51,999 nucleotides of DNA from the NCBI GenBank assembly GCA_001817345.1, contig MHIE01000003.1:29423-81421 (forward strand), in the 5' to 3' direction. The notes under the pieces were generated by a model. The model did not search any database and had not been told where the DNA came from. It was given only the letters and a program-made list of their open reading frames with translations. Position numbers and translations under genes: made by a program. Position 1 is the stretch's first letter. Every line of letters begins with the position of its first letter. Of this stretch, positions 1 through 9,515 are shown piece by piece. Source of the stretch: Candidatus Buchananbacteria bacterium RIFCSPHIGHO2_01_FULL_44_11 (GTDB taxonomy: Bacteria; Patescibacteriota; Patescibacteriia; Buchananbacterales; UBA6539).

Positions 1-159
1 GGTTACCACATCATTAAAGTTGAAGAATTGCTAACTGATGAAGAAAATCAGACAACCCAAGTTAGAGCCAGCCATATTTTAATCAGGGCTTTAGACTTGG
101 AAACTTATTTGGAAGAATTAAAAAAAGAGTCGAATATTTGGCGACTCATAAAAATATAA
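1..159 (+). CDS. C-terminal fragment of parvulin-type (PpiC) peptidyl-prolyl isomerase, 5' end outside window
   Basis: Frame 1 reads GYHIIKVEELLTDEENQTTQVRASHILIRALDLETYLEELKKESNIWRLIKI*; GYHIIK...ASHILI is a parvulin hallmark. Confidence 0.7.
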   Translation, partial: GYHIIKVEELLTDEENQTTQVRASHILIRALDLETYLEELKKESNIWRLIKI

Positions 160-187
160 CCAACTAAGCTACTGTCCGACTGGCCTC

Positions 188-260
188 AGCCACCTCTCGG
201 GCTTGAACCGAGAACCTACGGTTTACGATACCGTTGCTCTACCAATTGAGCTAAGGTGGC
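188..260 (-). tRNA. tRNA-Thr (CGT)
   Basis: Reverse complement GCCACCTTAGCTCAATTGGTAGAGCAACGGTATCGTAAACCGTAGGTTCTCGGTTCAAGCCCGAGAGGTGGCT; full cloverleaf, anticodon loop ATCGTAA. Confidence 0.93.
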
Positions 261-316
261 AAGGTCAGGCGACCGCCGTCGTTATTCTGACCAAAAAAGT
301 GGAAATTTTAGCAAAC

Positions 317-387
317 AGCAGGATACGGGAATCGAACCCGTCTCTCCACCTTGGGAAGGTGGCGTTAAACCGCTTAACTAATCCTGC
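317..387 (-). tRNA. tRNA-Gly (CCC)
   Basis: Reverse complement GCAGGATTAGTTAAGCGGTTTAACGCCACCTTCCCAAGGTGGAGAGACGGGTTCGATTCCCGTATCCTGCT; anticodon loop TTCCCAA. Confidence 0.93.
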
Positions 388-527
388 CCAATTTAAATCC
401 TCGCTGCTAGCAATTATATGATTAGATCATGAAATTGCGTCGCTTGGCTCAAATTAACACAAATGTTAATTTGACTCCTCGCTAGCAATTATAGATTATT
501 AAAGATAAATTATCAAGCTTTGCCACA

Positions 528-1208
528 ATGATTATTTTCAAAAACATTACAAAATTTTACCCTCCCGATACTTTTGCTTTAAAAAACGCCAGTCTCCACA
601 TTAAGCCAAAAGAATTCGTTTCGATTGTCGGCCGCAGCGGCACCGGAAAAACCACGATGGTCAAAATCATGACGGCTGAAGAATCACCAACCGAGGGTCG
701 GGTAATTATCGGCGGCTGGGACATTACTGAAATTAGAATGAGCGAAGTGCCGGTGCTGCGGCGGCAAATCGGCGTAGTTTTTCAAGACTTTAAGCTACTA
801 GGCAAAAAAACAGTTTTTGAAAATATCGCCTTTGCCCTTCAGACCTGCGGCACCAGCCGGCAAAGGATTATTGATATTGTTCCGCAAGTTTTAAAGATTG
901 TTGGCTTGTCCGGCAAAGAAAATCGCTATCCAGTTCAGCTTTCCGGTGGTGAGCAGCAAAGAGTCGCCATTGCCCGATCACTGGTTCATCGGCCAAAAAT
1001 TCTGATCGCCGATGAGCCGACCGGTAATTTGGACTCGATTAACTCCAAAGAAATTATTGACCTATTGGTTAAAATAAATGAATTCGGGACGACGGTATTA
1101 TTGGTAACCCATAATCGAGAAATTGTCAACGCTTTAAATAAAAGAGTAATTACTCTAGATAACGGCAAAATTATCTCTGACCAAAAAAGAGGTAGGTACC
1201 TGCTATGA
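528..1208 (+). CDS. ftsE: Cell division ATP-binding protein FtsE
   Basis: ABC ATPase with GRSGTGKTT Walker A, LSGGEQQRVAIARS signature and ADEPTGNLD Walker B; overlaps ftsX by ATGA. Confidence 0.93.
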   Translation: MIIFKNITKFYPPDTFALKNASLHIKPKEFVSIVGRSGTGKTTMVKIMTAEESPTEGRVIIGGWDITEIRMSEVPVLRRQIGVVFQDFKLLGKKTVFENIAFALQTCGTSRQRIIDIVPQVLKIVGLSGKENRYPVQLSGGEQQRVAIARSLVHRPKILIADEPTGNLDSINSKEIIDLLVKINEFGTTVLLVTHNREIVNALNKRVITLDNGKIISDQKRGRYLL

Positions 1209-2122
1209 GTTTATCATCAATTTATCAAATCATTGTTTTTGCCGGCCAAAGTTTTTGGCGTAACTTTTGGTTATCAATTGTGACCATCACAATCATTGTT
1301 TTGGCTTTACTTTCCATTAATTGTTTGATTATTTTGAACGTCATTACTGACACGGCGGTCAACATTGTCAAAGAAAAAGTTGATGTCAGTGTCTATTTCC
1401 GGCCAGCCGCAACGGAAAACCAAGTTCTAGAAGTCCAAACCTATCTTTCTTCTTTAACCAAGGTTAAAGAGATTAGCTATATTTCCCAGCAACAAGCACT
1501 GCAAAATTTCAGACAAAAACATCAAAGTGATCCGGTCATTATTCAATCCCTCGAAGAACTTGATAAAAATCCGCTGGGCGCCACCCTAATCGTTAAAGCA
1601 AAAAACATTGAGGATTATCCAGAAATCCTTCAGGTGCTGAATAATTCCAAATATAACGAATTGATTTCGGATAAAAATTTTGATGATAACAAAATTTACA
1701 TCGGCAAAATTAAAAAAGTGTCTGATAATATCAACTGGATCGGACTTTTGGCCTCAAGTATTTTTATCTTTATTGCGGTTTTAATTGTCTTTAACACTAT
1801 TCGAGTCGCTATTTACACTCACCAAAAAGAGATAGCGATAATGAAATTGGTTGGCGCCGCCAACTGGTTTATTCGCAGTCCGTTTTTGGTTGAAAGTATT
1901 TTTTATGGTACTATTGCTTGGTTAATTGCCGTCGGCCTGATCTATCCGTTGCTTAATTTGCTGCAGCCGTTTTTGACCAATTTTTTCTTAACTGACAGCT
2001 TTAACATCATCAGTTACTTCAAAGATAATTTCTGGTCGCTTTTTGGCTTGGAATTATTACTGGTTGTTTTCCTGAATATTGTCAGCAGTAGCGTTGCCAT
2101 CAGACGATACCTTAAAGTTTAA
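1205..2122 (+). CDS. ftsX: Cell division protein FtsX
   Basis: Four-TM permease directly downstream of ftsE with FtsX-like extracellular domain. Confidence 0.92.
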   Translation: MSLSSIYQIIVFAGQSFWRNFWLSIVTITIIVLALLSINCLIILNVITDTAVNIVKEKVDVSVYFRPAATENQVLEVQTYLSSLTKVKEISYISQQQALQNFRQKHQSDPVIIQSLEELDKNPLGATLIVKAKNIEDYPEILQVLNNSKYNELISDKNFDDNKIYIGKIKKVSDNINWIGLLASSIFIFIAVLIVFNTIRVAIYTHQKEIAIMKLVGAANWFIRSPFLVESIFYGTIAWLIAVGLIYPLLNLLQPFLTNFFLTDSFNIISYFKDNFWSLFGLELLLVVFLNIVSSSVAIRRYLKV

Positions 2123-2214
2123 TCCACCCTAGCCTAAAAATCATATTTTTGATTGAGTTGACAAATTATCAATTTTTGTCTAAATTGATTAATCGGCCCG
2201 AATCCCGCCTTGCC

Positions 2215-2592
2215 CTCGAGGATCGTCTAATGACAGGACCCCGCGCTAAAGTCCTAATGATATTGTCTAAATTCAGTGCTCGAAAACGCCTTCGGTTTAC
2301 TTATCAAAATAATTTAATTCTTTCCAAAGACTTAGCGCGGGGCAGGCAGCGGTCGGAGCTTGTCCCGCACCAAAACTCGGGGATCGTCTAATGGTAGGAC
2401 AGCGGCCTTTGGAGCCGTCAATCCTGGTTCGAATCCAGGTCCCCGAGTTTTGGTGCGGGGGGGCAGTCAATCCTGGTTCTCCGCCAACCTAAATTTTTTT
2501 GAGGGCGTGCGCCAGAGGCCAGTCAAAGGCGCTGGCAGGCACATCAGCCTCTGGCTGAGATCCGCCTTTGGTGGAGAATCCATGTCCCCGAG
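2215..2592 (+). repeat. tRNA-Gln partial duplicate fragments and inverted repeats surrounding the intact tRNA-Gln
   Basis: 2215-2239 resembles the tRNA 5' part; 2466-2479 matches GTCAATCCTGGTTC; 2576-2592 GAATCCATGTCCCCGAG vs GAATCCAGGTCCCCGAG. Confidence 0.75.
2377..2447 (+). tRNA. tRNA-Gln (TTG)
   Basis: TCGGGGATCGTCTAATGGTAGGACAGCGGCCTTTGGAGCCGTCAATCCTGGTTCGAATCCAGGTCCCCGAG; anticodon loop CTTTGGA. Confidence 0.93.
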
Positions 2593-2644
2593 GTTAGTGA
2601 GGGATAACCGTTAAATTTAAAGTTTAACCAATATTTAAAGTGAT

Positions 2645-3391
2645 ATGGAAATTTTAAATCTCGTCTGGGATCAGTATCTATACATCCCGCTTTTTAATCT
2701 TCTAATTTGGCTCTACCTAAATTTTTCCTTTTTCAACTTGGGTATAGCCGTGATCATTTTAACGATTATTTTAAGAATCGTTCTTCTGCCCTTGTCTTAC
2801 ATGACTGAGAGGGCAAAAATTGTCCGCCAGCAGCTTGACGATAAAGTCGATGAGATAGCCATTGACTTTGCCAATGACCCGGTGAAAAAAAAGCTGGCGA
2901 TCCGGCGGTACTTAAAAACCAAAAGAATCCATCCCTGGGCTAAAACGCTATCCTTGGTCATCCAGGGCCTGGTCTTAGTCTTACTTTATCAGGTCTTTGT
3001 CGGCGGCATTAACAGCCAGGCCAAGCTGCACCTGCTTTATGCCAGTATGGCCCGGCCGGATTTCATCAACACCAATTTTTTGTGGTTTGATATCAGTAAG
3101 ACCAACCTACTTGCCGCCAGCATCGTTGCCGCCTACATCTTTGGCGAAATTTTAATTGAACAATTTGAGAAAAAAAATAAAGAAAAGCAAAATGCCACCC
3201 GGCGGGAGCTGTTTTACATCCTTTTTTTTCCAGCTGGTGTCTTCCTGACTCTGGCCTTGTTGCCGGCCGTTAAATCCATTTTCATTTTGACATCTTTGAT
3301 GTTTTCAACTATAATATCATTAATAACCTTTTCTATCGTTCGGGCAAAAAAGATAGCTAAACCTCAGGGCGATAAAAAGATGAATCATTAA
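2645..3391 (+). CDS. yidC: YidC/Oxa1-family membrane protein insertase
   Basis: Multi-TM protein with LYLNFSFFNLGIAVIILTIILRIVLLPLS start typical of 60KD_IMP/YidC. Confidence 0.8.
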   Translation: MEILNLVWDQYLYIPLFNLLIWLYLNFSFFNLGIAVIILTIILRIVLLPLSYMTERAKIVRQQLDDKVDEIAIDFANDPVKKKLAIRRYLKTKRIHPWAKTLSLVIQGLVLVLLYQVFVGGINSQAKLHLLYASMARPDFINTNFLWFDISKTNLLAASIVAAYIFGEILIEQFEKKNKEKQNATRRELFYILFFPAGVFLTLALLPAVKSIFILTSLMFSTIISLITFSIVRAKKIAKPQGDKKMNH

Positions 3392-3407
3392 TTATTCACT
3401 ATTTTAT

Positions 3408-3980
3408 ATGGCAGAAGGCATAGATAAACTAATGTATTCGTTTGTTGTTGATGACGTCCTCAAAGGATTTTTTATCCATGTCCCGCCGGGTTATGTCGCC
3501 TGCGTCTACGATCTGGGTCGGGGAGTGCTAAAAAAAATCTATAAGCCGGGCCTGCATTTAAAGGTCCCTTTCTGGCAAAGAGCGACCTTGTTCAACACCC
3601 AGACCCTGGAATATAACATCAATAAAAAGTTTAACCCGGACAAGCCAGAACTGTTGGGTGATCTACCGATTACCGCCAACACCGAGGAAGGTAAAAAAAT
3701 AGACATTGAAGGAACGATTTTATTACGCCTAGATTCAGAACAAATACCGGAAATTTGGCAAAGCATCGGCGAAAAATTTGTGGAAAAAATTATTCGGCCG
3801 ACGATTCAAAGCCGAGTCCGGATGATTGCCGCTAAATATAATTTTGACGAAGTCAGTAAAACCAAAAGAAATGAAGTGGAAATAGACGCCAGAAAGGAAC
3901 TGGAAAGAATTCTTTATCCTCGCGGTATTTTTGTTGAAAATGTCTTGTTAAGCGAAATTAACCTTAGCCACGTCAAATAG
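3408..3980 (+). CDS. SPFH/Band 7 (prohibitin-like) domain protein
   Basis: VPPGYVACVYDLGRGVLKKIYKPGLHLKVPF...RIL YPRGIFVENVLLSEI pattern of SPFH proteins. Confidence 0.75.
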   Translation: MAEGIDKLMYSFVVDDVLKGFFIHVPPGYVACVYDLGRGVLKKIYKPGLHLKVPFWQRATLFNTQTLEYNINKKFNPDKPELLGDLPITANTEEGKKIDIEGTILLRLDSEQIPEIWQSIGEKFVEKIIRPTIQSRVRMIAAKYNFDEVSKTKRNEVEIDARKELERILYPRGIFVENVLLSEINLSHVK

Positions 3981-3988
3981 AAAATCAG

Positions 3989-4022
3989 GCTATTCTTGAG
4001 GGCAAAAAAGAATAGCTTTTTT
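3989..4022 (+). terminator. Intrinsic terminator
   Basis: GCTATTCTT-loop-AAGAATAGC followed by T-run. Confidence 0.75.
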
Positions 4023-4125
4023 GTTTCTAAATTTCCGGTTCTAACCCGCAGAATATCATACACAACCAGACTCTTGCCAAAACTAAAAACCCCTGTTAAA
4101 CTAAGACCATCGTATTATATTAATT

Positions 4126-5817
4126 ATGATTTCCGAGCGTAAAAAACTTAAAATCACCTTTCTTGTCATCGTCATTTTGGCCACCACCTCGACTTTTTTA
4201 GTGGCTTCAGAATTCCTGAGTAGCCAGGGGGTAAAAGTCCCTGGGTTTTTGAATAAGCCATTCAGCCTCGGGCTGGATCTTCAAGGTGGCTCTCACTTAC
4301 TTTACCAAGCCGACTTAAGTCAAATTCCAGCCGAAGACCACCAAAGTTCAATTGACGGCGTTAGAGACGTGATTGAAAAAAGAGTCAATGCTTTTGGTAT
4401 TGCCGAACCGGTAATTCAAACAACTAAAAGCGGGGAGAACTGGCGAGTGATTGTTGAACTAGCCGGAATTTTTAACGTTAATGACGCCATTAAAATGATC
4501 GGCGAAACTCCGCTCTTGGAATTCAAAGAGCCAAATCCCGATCCCCAAACAACCCTCACCGATGAACAAAAACAGCAACTGGCAACCTACAACCAGGAAG
4601 CGGAAACAAAGGCGGAAAACGTTTTAAAAGAAGTATTAAAGCCCGAGGCCGATTTTGCCACCCTGGCTAAAGAAAACAGCACCGATCCGGGCAGTAAGGA
4701 CGCCGGCGGTGACTTGGGCTTTTGGCCGCGCGGTCAGCTCGTGCCGGAATTTGAAAAATCATGTTTTGATGAACTCAAGCCGGGTGAAATAACCCAAAAT
4801 TTGGTTCAAAGTGATTTCGGCTATCACATTATCAAAAAAATAGAAGAACAAGGGGCAGGGGACAGTTACCAAGCCCATTGCGCCCATATTCTGATAGGTA
4901 CAAAAGCTGAAGCCGATTTTATCACCGCCGATCAGCAATGGAGTTACACCGGCCTAACCGGTAAACAACTGAAAAAAGCGAGACTGGAATTTAATCCTAA
5001 CACCCAGGAACCGATCGTCTCTCTTGAGTTCGACCAGGAAGGCAGCGATTTATTTGGCCAAATCACCACCAGAAACATCGGCAAACCAGTGGCGATATTT
5101 CTTGACGGCCAACCCATTAGCGTACCGACAGTTCAGGAAGCGATTACCGCCGGGCAAGCCGTCATCAGCGGCAATTTCAACATCCAGGAGGCTAAAACCT
5201 TGGTTCAACGGTTAAACGCCGGCGCTTTGCCAGTGCCGATTCAACTGATTTCTCAGGAGACCGTCGGCGCTTCCCTAGGCAATAAATCAATTCAAGACAG
5301 TCTGCGGGCCGGTTTATTTGGTTTATTAGCCGTAGCGTTATTCATGATTATCTATTACCGTTTGCCCGGAATCGTTTCAGTCTTTGCCTTGGTTATTTAC
5401 GGTCTTTTAGTTTTAGCGATATTTAAAATAATCTCGGTAACTTTAACTCTGGCCGGGATTGCCGGTTTCATTCTATCTATCGGTATGGCCGTGGACGCCA
5501 ATGTTTTAATTTTTGCCCGGCTGAAAGAAGAGCTAAAAAACGGAAAGATTCTCAGCCTGGCAATTAAAGACGGCTTTAAACGAGCCATGCCTTCAATTGT
5601 CGCCAGTAATGTTTCTTCTTTGATCACCTGTTTAATTTTAATGACTTTTTCAACCAGTATTGTTAAGGGTTTTGCCATCACCCTAAGTGTTGGCATATTG
5701 ATATCGATGTTTTCCGCGGTATTTATTACTCGGGTTTTTCTGGAATTACTTCCAACCAATAAACTGGCGTCGCAGCTATGGCTTTTTGGCGTGAGAAAAA
5801 ATAAAATGACGAATTAA
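4126..5817 (+). CDS. secD: Protein translocase subunit SecD with embedded parvulin domain
   Basis: SecD N-term (LGLDLQGGSHLLYQ) and C-terminal MMPL-like TM region (SIGMAVDANVLIF); internal FATLAKENSTDPGSKDAGGDLGFWPRGQLVPEFE...GYHIIK parvulin motif. Confidence 0.93.
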   Translation: MISERKKLKITFLVIVILATTSTFLVASEFLSSQGVKVPGFLNKPFSLGLDLQGGSHLLYQADLSQIPAEDHQSSIDGVRDVIEKRVNAFGIAEPVIQTTKSGENWRVIVELAGIFNVNDAIKMIGETPLLEFKEPNPDPQTTLTDEQKQQLATYNQEAETKAENVLKEVLKPEADFATLAKENSTDPGSKDAGGDLGFWPRGQLVPEFEKSCFDELKPGEITQNLVQSDFGYHIIKKIEEQGAGDSYQAHCAHILIGTKAEADFITADQQWSYTGLTGKQLKKARLEFNPNTQEPIVSLEFDQEGSDLFGQITTRNIGKPVAIFLDGQPISVPTVQEAITAGQAVISGNFNIQEAKTLVQRLNAGALPVPIQLISQETVGASLGNKSIQDSLRAGLFGLLAVALFMIIYYRLPGIVSVFALVIYGLLVLAIFKIISVTLTLAGIAGFILSIGMAVDANVLIFARLKEELKNGKILSLAIKDGFKRAMPSIVASNVSSLITCLILMTFSTSIVKGFAITLSVGILISMFSAVFITRVFLELLPTNKLASQLWLFGVRKNKMTN

Positions 5818-5821
5818 ATTT

Positions 5822-6745
5822 ATGATTGCGATTATTAAAATTAGAAAAATCTGGTACACTTTTTCGGCACTGGCGTTTATTGCTGCTATTGTTGCTACTA
5901 TTCTTTGGGGCTTAAATTTCGGCATTGATTTTACCGGCGGCGGGCTGATGGAAGTTTCTTTTACCGAGCAGCGGCCAACTCATCAAGCAGTGACTGATGC
6001 CCTGGTTTCAATCGGCTTGAATAACACGTCAATCCAGCCGGTCGGCGATCAAGGCCTGATTTTAAGGTTTAAAGACGTTGACGAAGAAACCCATCAAAAA
6101 ATTCTCACGACGTTAGAAGAGGCTTTTGATAAAAACACAGACGGCAGTGATCGAGGCACTTTTGAAGAAAAAAAATTCTCCTCCATCGGACCAATCATGG
6201 GTCAGGAGTTAAAAACAAAAACCATCTGGGCTTTAATTCTGGCAAATATTGCCATTATTATTTACGTCGGCCTGGCCTTCAGAAAAGTATCCCGACCAGT
6301 GGCTTCTTGGAAATACGGCGTTATTGCCGTCATCGCTTTAATCCATGACGTTTTCATCACCGTTGGTTTTTTTGCCTTCTTCGGTCATTTTTACGGCATT
6401 GAAATTAATGCCCCATTTATTGCCGCTCTCTTGACGATCTTGGGCTTTTCAGTCCATGACACGATTGTCGTTTTTGACAGAACCAGAGAAAATTTAACCA
6501 AGCAGCACGGAGAAGACTTTGAGGCCATTGTCGAAAAAAGCGTTAATCAGACTATCACCCGGTCAATCAACACTTCCTTGACGGTGTTATTGACTCTTTT
6601 TTCCATTATGATTTTTGGCGGACCAACCATCAGGGATTTTGTTCTGGCCCTAATCATCGGCGTCACTTTCGGCACCTACTCATCCATCTTTGTCGCCAGC
6701 CCGCTTTTGGTTACCTGGGAAAGATTCAGCGCCAAAAAATCATAG
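5822..6745 (+). CDS. secF: Protein translocase subunit SecF
   Basis: GLNFGIDFTGGGLMEV and GFSVHDTIVVFDRTREN motifs; directly after secD. Confidence 0.95.
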   Translation: MIAIIKIRKIWYTFSALAFIAAIVATILWGLNFGIDFTGGGLMEVSFTEQRPTHQAVTDALVSIGLNNTSIQPVGDQGLILRFKDVDEETHQKILTTLEEAFDKNTDGSDRGTFEEKKFSSIGPIMGQELKTKTIWALILANIAIIIYVGLAFRKVSRPVASWKYGVIAVIALIHDVFITVGFFAFFGHFYGIEINAPFIAALLTILGFSVHDTIVVFDRTRENLTKQHGEDFEAIVEKSVNQTITRSINTSLTVLLTLFSIMIFGGPTIRDFVLALIIGVTFGTYSSIFVASPLLVTWERFSAKKS

Positions 6746-6772
6746 CTTAAAAATTCAAAGTTAGGGGAAGAA

Positions 6773-6803
6773 TAATTAGTTTACAGCTGACTAATTTTTT
6801 ATT
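6773..6803 (+). terminator. Intrinsic terminator after secDF
   Basis: AATTAGT-loop-ACTAATT followed by TTTT. Confidence 0.65.
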
Positions 6804-6907
6804 ATACCTTAAACGACTTGACTAGTTTTGAATTTTATGCTATATTTAAAAAAGTAAGAATGACTTAAGCTAAAAATAGCTTATTTTAGCAAAATTTAAA
6901 TCATGAT

Positions 6908-8071
6908 ATGGCTAACCAAAATTCAATTTTAGACAAAATAATTCAAAGTAAGCAAATGGAAGAAGCGACTCAGTTCAATCCAACCGAGGTAGTTTCTAAT
7001 CTTCTGAGAAACCTCTCAACAAAAGAAAGGGAGATTATCACCAAGCGCTTTGGCCTTTTTGGCAAACCAAAAGAAACTCTGGAACAAATTGGCAAGCAAT
7101 ACCAGATTACCCGGGAAAGAATCAGGCAAATTGAGGTCGGAACAATCAGAAAAATCAAAGAATTTCCGGAATTTTCAATCCAGATTGAGCCAACCGAGCA
7201 CAACGTTATGCATCTACTGGAAAATTACGGCGGGTTTATGGAAGAAAACCACCTGATTGACGAACTTTTGACCTACCCAGATCCTAACCCGATTAACCGT
7301 CAGGCTTCATTGTTTATTCTCGCTAACCTGCTGAATGACAAGTTGGAAAGGATTAAGTCAGACAACGAAGTTTTAATGGGCTGGAAATTGCCGGCCATCT
7401 CTCTTGATACCGTCAGACAAGCAATCAACGAGTTGGTGAGAATAATTGAGGAACAAAATAAATTGCTGCCGACAGAAAAAATAATCAGCGAGTTTAAGCA
7501 AAAAGATTTTTTCCAAAAAAATCAAGAACAAATCGTCAGCGTTAAGCTGGGCACTAGCCAAGGCAACCTAACCGACGAGGAAATTGATAAAATCGTCTTC
7601 TCCTTTTTGAAAATCAGTTACCATATCAATCAAAACATCCTGGGCGAATGGGGTTTGTCTCATTGGCAAACAGTTTCGCCAAAAAGAATGAGCGATAAGG
7701 CCTACTTAGTCTTGCGAAAAACCGGTAAACCGCTGCATTTCACCGAGATTACCGACTTAATCAATCAAACTCAGTTTGACAAAAAAATGGCTTACCCGGC
7801 CACCATCCACAATGAATTAATTTTAGACGATCGCTACGTTTTAGTCGGTCGCGGCATCTATGGCCTGCAAGAGTGGGGTTACAAGACCGGCACGGTCATT
7901 GACGTTATCATTGACATCTTAAAAAGTTCAGATCAACCGCTGAGTAAAGAAGAAATCGTTAAAAAAGTGCTGGAACAAAGAATTGTCAGAAAAAGTACGA
8001 TTTATTTGGCTCTGACCAACAAAGAAAAAATTAAAAAGCTACCGGACGGTAAATATACCCTGAATCAATAA
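6908..8071 (+). CDS. Sigma-70 region 4-like HTH + HARE-HTH domain protein
   Basis: LSTKEREIITKRFGLFGKPKETLEQIGKQYQITRERIRQIEVGTIRKIK is sigma region 4; C-terminal LSDKAYLVLRKTGKPLHFTEIT-like HARE-HTH. No region 2. Confidence 0.75.
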   Translation: MANQNSILDKIIQSKQMEEATQFNPTEVVSNLLRNLSTKEREIITKRFGLFGKPKETLEQIGKQYQITRERIRQIEVGTIRKIKEFPEFSIQIEPTEHNVMHLLENYGGFMEENHLIDELLTYPDPNPINRQASLFILANLLNDKLERIKSDNEVLMGWKLPAISLDTVRQAINELVRIIEEQNKLLPTEKIISEFKQKDFFQKNQEQIVSVKLGTSQGNLTDEEIDKIVFSFLKISYHINQNILGEWGLSHWQTVSPKRMSDKAYLVLRKTGKPLHFTEITDLINQTQFDKKMAYPATIHNELILDDRYVLVGRGIYGLQEWGYKTGTVIDVIIDILKSSDQPLSKEEIVKKVLEQRIVRKSTIYLALTNKEKIKKLPDGKYTLNQ

Positions 8072-8142
8072 ATCCGATTCGACTCTTAACTCCGGCGGCC
8101 GATTTTGGCCGTTTGCGAAAAAAATAAAAATAAAAGATTTCT

Positions 8143-9498
8143 ATGGAGATTGTTATTGATTTCCCTAATTTAAACTCAAACCCACTGGTACTGATGTGGT
8201 GGTTTTTTAGAACTATCGGCTGGATTATTCCGGTCTTTTTCTTTGTTTTGGTATTAATTTTTGGCTGGCAGAGCTATATTCGCAACCACTACCGAACCAA
8301 AAGAAAATATATTTTGCTGGCTATTGATGTACCTAAAGACAATGAGCAAACCCCCAAGGCCGCCGAAAATATTTTTAACCATTTAGCTGGCGCCCATCAG
8401 CCGCTGGAATTCCATGACAAATGGTGGACCGGAGAAATACCCAACAGCTTTTCTTTGGAGATTGTCAGCTTAGGCGGGTATATCCAGTTTATAGTCCACT
8501 TAGTGGAAGAATACCGAGATATGGTTGAAGCGATGATTTACGCCCAATACCCGGACGCAGAAATTACCGAGGTGGAAGATTACACAAAAAAATGGAACAT
8601 CAAATTTCCCAACGAAGAATATAAATTCTGGGGTACGGAACTAAAGCTGAGGGCAAGCGAATTTTACCCAATTAGAACCTACACTGAGTTTGAAGACAAA
8701 GTTTCCAAAGAAGCTTACAAAGATTCAATGGCAGCGATGCTAGAATCAATGACTAGAATCGGTCCCGGCGAAGAAATTTGGGTCCAGTTAGTCATTACAC
8801 CGGCCGACAATGATTGGTATGAAGGCAGTGAATCTGTTATTGATAAAATTATTGGCGCCAAAGGCAAAGAGAAGCATAGTTTATTCAAATCAGCCGCTGA
8901 TTTTGTCGGTTATGTCGCTAATTCAGTGATTAGCACCACCGAAGCCAGCAGTAACCACGGCGGCGAAACGCCAAATCAGATGCTTTATCTGACACCTGGA
9001 AAGAAAGATGTGGTCGCGGCAATCGAAAAAAAAACCAGCAAGGTTGGCTACCACACAAAAATCAGGCTGGTTTATATTGCCGAAAAAGACAAATATAAAA
9101 AACGTATTCCTCACGGTGTTTATGGGGCATTTAAGCAGTTTAATACTTACGACCTAAACTCAATCAAGCCGGATTCTAAAACTTTAACCGGCGGGGTTGT
9201 CTTTTTTAAAAAAACCCGGCTGACCTGGCGGAGTAATAAAATGCTTTATCGCTATAAAAGCCGGGGTCACTGGTTGGAGCCGGGCTATTACGGTAAAGTG
9301 TTTAATACCGAAGAGCTAGCCACTCTTTATCATTTTCCAGTGTCGGCGTCAGTCAAAACGCCGTCAGTTCAAAGAACTGAAAGCAAAAAATCTCAGCCAC
9401 CAATCTCTCTACCGACCGAGGAGTTTCGGGTTGAGCCAGTAGATCAGTTTGAATTAAACACGGCCTCTGCCGCGCCACCCGAAGATCTTCCCACTTAA
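8143..9498 (+). CDS. Membrane-anchored protein paired with conjugation-type ATPase
   Basis: N-terminal TM then large soluble domain; 17 bp upstream of the TraG/VirD4-like ATPase gene. Confidence 0.6.
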   Translation: MEIVIDFPNLNSNPLVLMWWFFRTIGWIIPVFFFVLVLIFGWQSYIRNHYRTKRKYILLAIDVPKDNEQTPKAAENIFNHLAGAHQPLEFHDKWWTGEIPNSFSLEIVSLGGYIQFIVHLVEEYRDMVEAMIYAQYPDAEITEVEDYTKKWNIKFPNEEYKFWGTELKLRASEFYPIRTYTEFEDKVSKEAYKDSMAAMLESMTRIGPGEEIWVQLVITPADNDWYEGSESVIDKIIGAKGKEKHSLFKSAADFVGYVANSVISTTEASSNHGGETPNQMLYLTPGKKDVVAAIEKKTSKVGYHTKIRLVYIAEKDKYKKRIPHGVYGAFKQFNTYDLNSIKPDSKTLTGGVVFFKKTRLTWRSNKMLYRYKSRGHWLEPGYYGKVFNTEELATLYHFPVSASVKTPSVQRTESKKSQPPISLPTEEFRVEPVDQFELNTASAAPPEDLPT

Positions 9499-9515
9499 CC
9501 AAACCAAAAACAAAA

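Noticed and set aside
203-421. 72-aa + strand ORF
   Set aside because: It overlaps both tRNA-Thr and tRNA-Gly genes; translation is incidental.
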